Origin: Sialis fuliginosa
Taxonomy: Eukaryota > Arthropoda > Insecta > Megaloptera > Sialidae
Length of the DNA: 64,000 bases
Reading direction: 5' to 3'
Assembly (NCBI GenBank): GCA_961205875.1
Contig: OY540810.1
Location: 12,276,001-12,340,000 of the forward strand
The position numbers and the translations under genes are program-made. A model generated the notes under the pieces. The model saw nothing but the letters and a program-made list of their open reading frames with translations, made no database searches and had not been told where the DNA came from. Shown here piece by piece: positions 51,401 through 63,400 of the stretch. Numbering within the stretch: position 1 is the stretch's first letter; each line of letters begins with the position of its first letter.

Positions 51401-54400
51401 GCCGCTCCTGCGCCAAACGCTAATGAAACTAGCTGACTGACGGCAGGCTGTACCTCAACACCACAAATGTGACGTAATATAAAAAAATCAGCCTTTATAA
51501 AGTAGTTGCAATTTTTGTCGCTCACCTCCCCGACTAGTATGATTACTTTTTGTTTAATTAAATTAATATCCCCGGGTAACATCGGGTCCAATGCGCTAGT
51601 CAAATATATGTATACAGAGTGATTCAGTGCTGTCGTGCCAAACTTGAACAATATATTAAGAAAAATATTTTAAGCAAAAAACATCATATAAACATGTGTC
51701 CGGAAATTTTTCGTGAGGGGGCTACGGCCCTCCAAAGATTTTACTCAAAATTAGTTTTTATTTAATATCTGGAGAACCGATGGTGCTACAGTTATGAAAT
51801 TTGATACAGGGTTTAGTATTAATAAGTGTTATCGATTTCCAGTATTGAGCAATTATAATTTAGGTCAGGGCTGTATGAGGCCAGTGGGCCCATCGATTTT
51901 TATCTAGTATTTTTTTGTTCTTTAATTTTTTTCTAAATTAGACATTTGAATAAGATTGTATGAGACAAACTACACAAAAATATACTTTGCTCATTTATCA
52001 TAGGATAAACCGTTTACGAGAAATATCGATGCAAAAGAAAGCATGCAGAATTTTACTTAATACGGATGCTTCAAATTACAAAAAATATTTTTATATTCTT
52101 GTTCTATGATAAAAATAAGACAAAAAAATATTAAAAATATACCTCAAAAAATTCATCCTTACCACAAATAGCTATTTTAAGTATCGCTTTTTAGTATGTT
52201 AGTAAAGTACTTGCAACAGTTATATAACTGGCTATAGGTCTAAGAGGACACGTATTAGGTGATATATGTATATGAACTTTTTTCTTACCTTTAATTAAAG
52301 AACAGGAATATAAATTTATTTTGTTTAATTTGGAGCATCCGTATTAAGTAAAATTCTGCATGCTTTCTTTTGCATCGATATTACTCGTAAACGGTTTATC
52401 CTATGATAAATGAGCAAAGTATATTTTTGTGTATTTTGTCTCATACAGTCTTATTCAAATTATTAACTCAGGAAAAAAATTGAAGAACAAAAAATATTGG
52501 ATAAAAATCGACGGGCCTCCTGGTCCCATACAACCCTGGTCAAAATTACTATTGTTTGATACTGGATATCGATAACACTTATTAATACTAAACCCTGTAT
52601 CAAATTTCATAACTATGGCACAATAGGTTCTCAAGATATTAAATAAAAACTAATTTTGAGTAAAACCTTTAGAGGGCTGTAGCTCCCTCATGAAAAATTT
52701 CCGGACACATGTTCATATAATGTTTTTTGCTTAAAATATTTTTCTCAATGTACAGTTCAAGTTTGGCACGACAGTGCTGAATCATCCTGTATATGTGAGT
52801 GCAAACTATCGACCCGTATGAAACGACCCTACCAAGTAGCACTACGACTATTCCACAAATAATACATGTACACAAACATACACACACACATATACCAAGT
52901 TAATCTGTATGGTTTTTGTTTATGATCAGAAGAAAACAAACAGTGTTTATTCAGCACAATGAATGCATGCATTTATAAACATGCTGATTGTCAGAGCTGG
53001 AATAACGGAGAAACGCGTACACGTATATACTACATACATACGTACGTGCAAGTGCATGCCTGTTATACCAGAGCTTGTCAATGTTTATACTGCAACGTTC
53101 CTTTTGATAATTTTTTTAAGAATCATGGCCCCACAAAGGAAAGGCTGGCAGAGTTGAATTTTTTTTTAAAGTATTATACATGCCATCAGATAGATTTTGA
53201 CACGCTGATTTTAAATCCGTCGACAAAAATTTATTCCGACAACCCGTTCAAAAGATACGGTCATTTTTGTACAAAATTTTGAAGAATTTTTTTTTTGAAT
53301 GATTATAGAAAACGATAATTTTTCAGTAAAATTTTACGGTTAAAACAAAACTTTTTTTTTTTAAATAAGAAGGAATTTCATAACCTACTACATGTTATGT
53401 TCTCATTTAAAAAGCAAAACAAAGTTACCATTTTAAAAAACATCCAAAAATAAAAAGATAACATGTTATCCCCCCCCCCCCCCCTAACTACATAACTTTT
53501 GTTAGTTCAGTTTTTCTTACTTTTGGAAATAAAAATTCGCAACGTTTAATTTGAACATCCTTACAAATGATAACCAACTCAAATATCATGATATTACCCC
53601 CCCCCCCCCCAAATTGATTAACTTTCGTCTGTTCAGTTTTTTTGTAAACAACTTATTTATCGAAATCATTTTTTAGATCATCCTATATAACTAAATGAAA
53701 ACCAGCCCTGCACTCACAAAGAGAACTCCAGCTTGACATAATTTATGTAGAGAACCTCATAAAAATCACTCGCGTATTGGAATCCATTGCCAAACCGTAT
53801 TATCCCAGTCAAAGAACAAAGGAGATGCGAGTAATTTTGTTTTAATATTTTCAAATATAAATCCTGATGCGTATTTAATATCACTTAAGGCAGTAATGTG
53901 TAACTCCATAAAATATATCTATCTATTACAATGCAGGTTTATTTAAATCGTATATATGTAGGTGAATTAAGTATTTATTAATAAAGACATTATTACTGTT
54001 ACAGTTTATTATCGTTTTGAAAAATATTGTCAATTGTAAGTCGACTTTCGCGTATTGGTCTCCCGTATCGTATATAGTTTTTCAACAATAAATAACACAA
54101 CCTGACTTAACATAATCGTCTTGGCCCAATACAATTTCTAGGGTTTTGTACCTCAAAATGGATGTTGTCCGTCTGTCTGTCCGTCAAGACCCCTTTTCTC
54201 AGGGACGGCTAGAGGTATCAAGTTGAATTAATATCAAATACTAAGGTCTACAACCTCATAGTCCTGTAAAAAATTTAAGTTATATTTTAAATGCATTTTA
54301 ACACTGACTGATCATGAAAACCTATAGGGCACTTCCTGTTGATGTAGAAACTTGAAATTTGGCACGAAGGAAGGTCTCATAACACAAGTAAATGAAAAAA

Positions 54401-57400
54401 TCCCTAAATCATTAATTTCTAATTCTATGTGGAATTATTACGTGATAAACATAATTTTTCGGGTTCTTTCATACAGCGTCTACGTAAAGACGCCTTGGGA
54501 ATCGAGTCCATTGTTTATGTAATATTGTCAATAATTAAGTTTTATATAATGGTATGGAACACTCACGGTGCGAGTTCTACTCGCACTTGCCCATCTTTTT
54601 TTCTCTCAAAAAATTATACAGATTTGAAAATTATATTTATATTAATATAACCGGCATATTTCGTTTTCTAATATTTAAAACCACATAAAAAAACATAAAG
54701 AATCAACGCAAAAGGGTGCTTGACAATCTTGACACTATACAAACTAGCCCCATATATGATAATTTGTTTCACACAAAAAAAACATGGTTGACAGACGTAT
54801 ATTTTTTAGGTGTATATTTTTTAAAGCGATTACACAAAATGCACCTCGCTTATTAATTTATTAAACAAAGACCGAAATAGAAGTCTGTATGATTTTATGT
54901 ATTTCTATCATTGTCAGGCATTTTTTTAACAGAATCGTGTCCATATTAATCTTTCGACACTGGGGTATTTTTTGTGTAGGGTAAACATCGACAACAGTAG
55001 AAAATATAACCGCTTAGGAATGTAGAAATTAAAATAGAGTTTGTAAGTATATAATATTTGAAAAGAATATTTCCGGATACTATAATGATGGTAGAAAAAT
55101 GTGTTTGTTCTTGGATTGATTCAAATAATTTAAAAACGATATTTTAACACATTTTTCAACACTCACTTCATAGTATTCCGAAAGTCGTCCGAGTTTATAA
55201 AAAAACATCTGCCAAGTAAATGCACAGTGATTCTTCGTACTAAATTCACCAAATGTAGTTTAATTATTGAACAAAGCGATAGTGTTCAGATAAATTGCCT
55301 GGCATTGGATAACCGTTTAATTTTTATACAATTTTATTTAAAAATATATTTATTCGACATTTTTTTGAATACGTTCATGATTATTTATTCTAATATTTTT
55401 AATTTTTTGACAATTTCAATCGATATTGCGAAGAAGCAAAAGTTGCTAATATGACTTCACTATTACTTGGTTTCATCTATGTGTTATCGAAAGAATGCAT
55501 TTGACAATATCAGTATGGAGAACCATACATAACTTCCATGTTCTTTCTATCTTTTTAAATAATTTTGAAATATAAATTTTCTGAAAAATATTTTATTTAT
55601 ATAATTATATAACTTACTACTATGAATATAAATTTCGTAAACAATAAAAACATATACTTATGACGGTTACAGCGGTTTTTGCCATTTGTATATAAATATT
55701 AGTTTTCTAATGACCTAATGTCAAAAACATAATACACGTTCGTAGAACAACTAATTTGACTATTGAATTTAGTTGAATTTGTTACCAAGGCAACATGAAT
55801 TAATGACGTATTAATTAGTATTTAATATTCAAATTTTGAGGGTGTTTTTCATCCCTTCAGTGGCTGTTTAGGCACGTACAAATAATAAATGTCCCTTAGG
55901 TTCAATTGAACTACAAATGTACCAAGTCTTATCAATGAGATAATACTCGCAACGTTCACTTTTTAGACGATAAAAGTTACAAAATTTCGAATATTTCGAA
56001 AATCCCTAATCTGATTAGCACCAAAATCATGGGACAAGCATTTTCCCCAAAAATAATTCAGTAGTTATCGTGAACGAAAGAAAATTCTACATCCAGACAT
56101 ACAAACACCCAGACACACAGACACACGCACAGCCGCCATGCAGAAATTAACTTTTCTTTAAGTTTCGAAGTTAGTACAATCAGAATCTGTTATTATCTCG
56201 AACACGATTTTTCGATGGGGTACTTCCATTTCTTTCAGAACATGGAAGTAAAACAATAGATACGTATATAGAATCTATGGTGAACATGATTACACGGGAA
56301 TTGGCGACAGATGAATCGTGTACAACATAGGGAAGGTATTTTCTCCGACACCGGCTATACTAATCGATAAGTCAAAACCTGCTTGGTCCATGTTTACACT
56401 GTGGAGGTGTATCTACATACTAGAGCTTGTTTCAACAAACGTGGCTGACATGCAAACCGGTTTGCACCGTATTATCCAAGACCGGATCATGAAACCTCAA
56501 AAATTGTAGCATATTAAATAGAAATATCGGTATGGAGAACTATAAATGACTTCCATGTTCTTTAATATCTTTTTAAATAATTTTTAATACATATATGAAA
56601 AATTTCAATGGAATTTGTCGGAAATAAAACTCACCTTTGTATTATAATAATATCAATTTTCTAATGTCTTATTTGTTTGGCAACATGAATTAGTGATGTA
56701 TTAATTAGTATTTAAAATTGAAATTTTGAGGGTGTTTTCACCCCTACAATAGCTGTATAGGCATAAAATAAAATAAATAAAATAAATGTCCCTTATGTTC
56801 AATTAAACTTCAAATGTACCAAGTCTTATCAAAATTAGTGAGATAACATAATACTCGTAATATTCACTTTTTAGACGATAATAATTACAATATTTCGAAT
56901 ATTTCTAAAACCCCTTATCCGATTAGCACTAAAATCAATATGTCTGGAGTGACTCACTGAGACAAACATTTTCCCCCAAAATAATTCAAATCGGTGCATC
57001 TTTACAGTAGTTGTCGTGAACGAAAGAAAATTCTACATCCAGACATAACAGACACACACACACATCCAGTGGCGTAGCAAGCATAATTGGCGCCCGGGGT
57101 ACGATATCTTTTTGGCACCCCCAAAATAATAAAATAAAAAATAACAATAATTTTATAATAAATCTGAATTGAAATTGGTGACTAAAAAAAAAAAAGGTTT
57201 ATACTATGCGGTTCAAAAGATTAGGGGCCATTTGGCGCCCTTTTGTAAGTGGCGCCCGGGGCATGATAGACCCCCTTGCCCCCCCCCCCTCGCTACGCCA
57301 CTGCACACATCCACCATACGAAAAGGTAATACAATCAGAATCTGCTCTTATTTCGGACACGATTTTTCGACGGTTTTACAATACTTCCATTTCTTTCAGA

Positions 57401-60400
57401 ACATGGAAGTAAAAATGCATATTAAATATACTAAAGTAACTTTTTCGTCCATTTCATAGATCATATCCCCCCCAAATTGTAAAGCTAGATCCGCAACCTG
57501 ATATTATTCGCTATTCAAAACAAGCTTTGCTGTTAATATTATGAAATAGCATGGCTCGGCCATATAATGCACAGCCCTTAGATTTTTGAAACTATCGTTT
57601 TTTGAAGAATGTTTTTAAAAAATGGTAATTTTCTTATCTTTACTCTCATTTCTTGTAAAAATTGATATTAATTGTAATAATAGTGGTTTTATAAGTTCAT
57701 TTCAAAACAATAAATAAACGACATAAACTCACTTTCAAGTAGTATATTTTCGTAAAACAATTTGTCACAAAAGAATAAATAAATACGGAAATGTTAATAA
57801 ATTAAAATTTATAAAAACACCATTTTTTCGATCTATTTAAACATAGTTTTCGTTGTAGTAGTAGTTTTTCAAAAAAAAAAGAAATTAATAAAATGGCAGG
57901 TGTTCAAAGAAAAAAACATTTTGACAAGATTATAGTCATATTCTGGGTCTCTAAAGTATTAATTTTCAAAATAAAAATAAGAAAATGTTCGTTATTTAAA
58001 AATTAAAAGAACAATTGTTATGTTTGAGGTCAGGTCGAGAAAAACGCCATTGAAGATTGGAAATTTTTTTGGAGATATATTTGATTGCAATACGATAAGA
58101 AAATATTATATATTTTTTAACCCTTTGGACGCGAAAATTGACTATAATTCACGACTAGAAAAACACCATCTGCACGCGGAAATCGACATTTATAAAAAAA
58201 ATGTTAATGTCAGTGAAATATTCAACAAAATCCTTCACCCCATCCTTTGTTTATTCATTTTTGTATGTAAATTTTATATTTATGTAAAATAAAAATTATA
58301 TTAAACCGATTTTTGTTTTACTAAAACATTAATCCTCAATATACTACACACGAATATCAACTTCCTTATACTCAATTTCATTCAAAATTGACATCATGGA
58401 AAGGAAATGTAAATAAAAAAAAAATTGGACAACTTTTATTTTAATCGAAAAGTGTGCACATTTTCAGGAATAAGTGGTCGCGTCCAAAGGTTAATCCAAC
58501 ACAGCGGTGTTTTCCCTTAAAGATAATTGAAAATTTTCATAGGATAGGGAAATAATAAAATACATTTGTGCAAAACTTAAGACAATAAAAAAAACGCCTG
58601 CCAAGGAAATGCACAGTGCGGCCTCGTGCTAAATTCACCAAAGGTAGTTAATTATTTAACAATTTAAATAAAAACCGATCAAGTGTTCAGATCAATTGCC
58701 TGGCATTGGATAACCATTTCATTTTTATACAATTTTACTATAAAAAACGCACATAATTATTTTTTCGTATATCTTTAATTTTTTGACAATTTCAATCCAA
58801 GTCTAAATTATCTAAATTTTTTGAGTTTATACACAATTTTAATAATTTTGAAATGAGACCGTCCTCATTCCAGACACAACAAATTAACCAAGTTTAATTA
58901 ATATCGATTCAGTGGTTCATGAGTTATCCGTGTGACGAGGATTCAGGGGACATACAGACAGACAGACAGACACGGAACGAAAAGTGATTGTCTTGACATA
59001 AAACGGAAAGATCAAATTAAAATTTTGAAATCGGAGGACGCTTTTTTCTCATTTTAAAACGATCACAAAGCTTCTCGTACCATCGATATTGCGAGGAAAC
59101 AAAAAACTTAAAATATCTAATAAACCACCTATTTTAATCAACAAGAAACTAATAAGCGTCAACCAATTATTAATAATAAAAAAAATAATCAACTGTTTAA
59201 TCTCACAAAAAGCTTTTTTTCCCTAGTAGACCACCCTTCAATCTGACGAGAGAGAGAGACAGACATTCTAATTCCAAATTCCTCCACAACACGCTGCCGA
59301 TTTCACATTCAACCTGTATAAGTACAATTACCACACGGTGTGTGCGTGTGTGTTTGTCAGAGAGAGACAGCAGCATGCCAATCGTTTTATCGATCATGTT
59401 CCTGTCTCTGTCACGTATTCCTCGGGGGTTGTATGTATAGTCGCGTTTGCCAATTCCCGTGCCTAAGTAATAATTCATAATTAAATTCTTGCTCGCAGTT
59501 GGACCAAAGCTTCTATCTAATTAAGACTATGATGTCATACATTGTATATACACATTTGCAACCAGCGTTAACATGATATTATTATGATAATATTATAAGC
59601 CATTATTGAATTTAGAAACGGAAATAAATGAAACGGCCAAGTGCGTGTTCGGAACGGACATGATAGGGTTCCATAGTCATTCTCACTACGATTTATAGAA
59701 ATTAGTTATTTCAAAAATTTTCATAAACTATTTTTGTTACATTCTTCGTTATGATTTTCTTTGAAAGTACGAATTAAAAGCTACATTCTGGAATTTTTTC
59801 AGATTTTTTAATTGATAGTTTAGAAATTAGAGGGGGGACGCTCTGATAACGACATTTAAAAGCAAATGTATCGTGACTAATGGGTTAAAATCAAAAGATC
59901 ATTTTAGGAGACCTATCTAAAGACACTCCACAGAATGGATCTGGCGAAATTTTTTTTTGAATATACTTTTCAGTCTATAGGAAGGGGGTCCAAAAATTGT
60001 TTTTTCAAAAATCATTTCAATCAAGTTTCATTAATATCGGTTCAGAGATTCATGAGTTATGCGTATGACAAGAAATCAGGGGACAGACTGACAGACAGAC
60101 ACGAAAGGAAAAATGTTTGTCTTGACCTGAAACTGATAGATCAATTTAAAATTTTGAAATGGGAGAACAATTTTTTTGTCTCATTCTAAAACGATCACAA
60201 AGCTTCTCGTATCTTTGATATTGCGAGGAAGCAAAACTATTAAGAATGCAATACCGATTTTTTTATAAATAATTTCCTAGCCTAACCTTCTAGCCACGCC
60301 ACTGTATAAATGAAATGTTAGTAAGCAGGATATGTCGAAATGAAAACATTTTCGTTGAGGAATATTAAACTATATATATACTGGACGAAATCATCCGTTT

Positions 60401-63400
60401 TTATATTTTTTTCAATATTGTTTCAGAAAGACTATTTTATCCTATACATTCAGCAAACTGTAATAAAGGTATTTGAACAATTTCCAGCATTTGGTATCAA
60501 AGATATTGGTATGGAGAACCATACATGACTCCCATGTTCTTTTATATCTTTTTTAAATAATTTTTAATATATGAAAAATTTTGATGGGATTTGTCAGAAA
60601 TAAAACTCACCTTTGTATAATAAATATTAGTTTTCTAATGTCCTAATGTAAAATATCGGTATGGAGAACCATACATGACTTCCATGTTCATTCTATCTTT
60701 TTAAATAATTTTTAAATATACATTTTTTTAAATATTTTATTTTATTTATATAGCCTACTACTATGAATATACATATCGTAATACCTTAAAAAAACATATA
60801 TACTTAGATACAACGGTTACAGCTCTTTTTGCCATTTGTATATAAATATTAGTTTTCTAATGTCAAAAACATCATTCACATTCGTAGAAAAACTAATTTG
60901 ACAATTTGAATTTAGTTGCATTTGTTTCCAAGGCAACATGAATTAATGACATATTAGTATTTAAAATTCAAATTTTAAGTGTGTTTTTCACCCCTTTAAT
61001 GGCTGTTTAGGCACGTACAAATAATAAATGTCCCTTAGATTTAATTGAACTGCAAATGTACCAAATCTTATCAAAATTAGTGAGATAATACTCGCAATAT
61101 TCACTTTTTAGACGAAAAAAGTTACAAAATTTCGAATATTTCCAAAACCTCTAATCCGATTAGCACCAAAATCAATAGGTCTGGAGTACTCACTGAGACA
61201 AACATTTTCCCCAAAAATAATTCAGATCGGTGCATTTTTACAGTAGTTATCGTGAACGAAAGAAAATTCTACATCCGCACAGACACACAGACACACGCAC
61301 AGCCGCCATGCGGAAATTAACTTTTCTTTAAGTTTTGAAGTTAGTACAATTAGAATTTGTCATTTTCTCGGACACGATTTTTCGATGGTATTACAATAGG
61401 TACTTCTATTTCTTTCAGAACATGGAAGTAAAAACAATACACATCCGTAGAATAACTAATTTGACAATTTGACTTTAGTTGAATTTGTTTCCAAGGCAAC
61501 ATAAATTAATGACGTATTAATTAGTATTTAAAATTCCAATTTTGATAGTAGTATTCACCTCTTCAATAACTGTTTAGGCACGTACAAAAAATAAATTTAT
61601 CAAAATTAGTGAGATAATACTCGCAACGTTCACTTTTTAGACGATATTAGTTACAAAATTTCGAATATTTCCAAAACGCTTAATCCGATTAGCACCAAAA
61701 TCAACATGTCTGGAGTACTCACTGAGACAAACATTTTCCCCAAAAATAATTCAGATCTACTCACGCATATGCACACTCTCCTTAGCGTTTCATATTTAAA
61801 ATCTGTCGAGGTAATTCCAATTCACTAATCTCGCTAAAGAAGTTTCACTTCAATAAAAATTCTCAAAGATTGACTTACTTGAATCCCATGGCCTGGTTGG
61901 CTGATATGTAACTGCTGAGCTTGGTTGATCTGTAACGTTGGTCCCCCGTTATTTCCGCCACCGCCTTGCTGATTGGTCCCGCCAGGCCCCGACGACGGCC
62001 GTGGAGGGGGCCCGTTCTGTGGGCCTCCACCACCTCGCGGCATGTACCCCGGACTCCCGTGATTCGCACTCGGGCTCCCGTACGGCGAATACTGCTGCTT
62101 GTAGATGCCTGGTCCCGATTGAGGGTTACCACCTGTACCAAAAAGTCATTGTACCTTAATAACAAGCTCATTTTCAAATAAGGCCGGTGAAATTTTCGTG
62201 GGTATTTTTTTTTTTTACTCACCTTTTGGTTGATTATTAAACATATTTAATTCTTGTTTAATCATATCAGGTTGTGGGAACCCTTTGTTGAAACCTTGTT
62301 GATTCGAATTTGGACTACCAATAAATTCATTTCCGGGAAATTGGAAGTCCGTGTAAGGAGATCTAAAGAAAAAAAAAACAGAAACTATTTTTATTATATA
62401 TCATAATTAATTGAATAAATTTTATCTCGAACAAAAAAATTGTTACCGAGACGTAAATAGACGACCCCAAATGTTTTCGGCATGCTGAAACCCGAATCTG
62501 TTCTCAAAATTGCTCAGGTTCTTGAGATATTCCAACCTAAAAACCCAAAAATGACGACAAAAAAATCTTCCCCCATAAAAATGAAATTTTTCTTTTGATA
62601 GTACAATATTTTTTACAAAAATAGGTACACCATTTTGAAGATTTTTTTATGTTTGTAAAAATACCCAACCTTCAAACTAGTTTATCTCGATGAAAAAAAA
62701 ATCGTATAGTGAACAGTAAATGTTCTTTTTAAAGAGAAAATATAGTCCTGTTTGTTGTCATTTGGTAATATATCCATAAATATGTCCAAAATCGTCATTT
62801 TTGACACTTTTATGTGAGGATAACTCAAGAAGCTAGGATAATTCAGCAATTTTGTATCAGTACGCCAAAAACTTTAATGATCGTCTATTCAGATATCAGC
62901 AACATTTTTTTTTCTTCTCCTGTGTATTAGTAAGAAAAACAAACCTTGAGGTAGGCACTCTTCCACCCGAAGGATTATAAGAAAGCCCCATTTGGTTTTT
63001 ATGCTGATGTTGTTCGGCCATTTGCTTCAACGTTTGCGCGGCAGGACTGAGTTCAGTTTTAATAAAATCCATATTAGGATACGACATCCTATTCTTATTC
63101 ATTCCCTGCTGGCCTTCGTAAACAGGCGGCGAGTAAGCATTCTGTAGTAAAGGACTGTGCGTATTCTTTCCAATATCATGATGCATCATATTCATGTCTT
63201 TAGAATCTTCCATCTTAAGACCATTCGGAGGTAGATTGTTATTTGTCGTATTAAGATCGTTGTTGGTTGGGCCGACGTTTATGCCACTCTTATCGTCAAA
63301 GTCGAAGTCCTTCATGAATTCTGGATGCAAGTCGCTTATCTCGCTTATTAGGTCTTTGAATGTATCCGATGTGATAATCTCATCACTGGTATCGTCACCT

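Larger units (their letters stand above)
21296..61878 (-). other. Giant mastermind intron, 40,583 nt, transposon-filled
   Basis: Bounded by donor CAA|GTAAGT at 61878 and acceptor TTTTGCAG at 21296. The frame across it is exact (phase 0) and the protein reads HGIQ|VSAGQ. No additional mastermind-like exon was noticed inside. The itemised repeats below account for much of its length. Confidence 0.8.

Noticed and set aside
58020-58292. 90-codon open frame
   Set aside because: Crosses the left boundary of a piggyBac-like MITE, so it is a chance frame.
59203-59478. 91-codon minus-strand open frame
   Set aside because: No recognisable domain or start context; spans simple GA/TG tracts.
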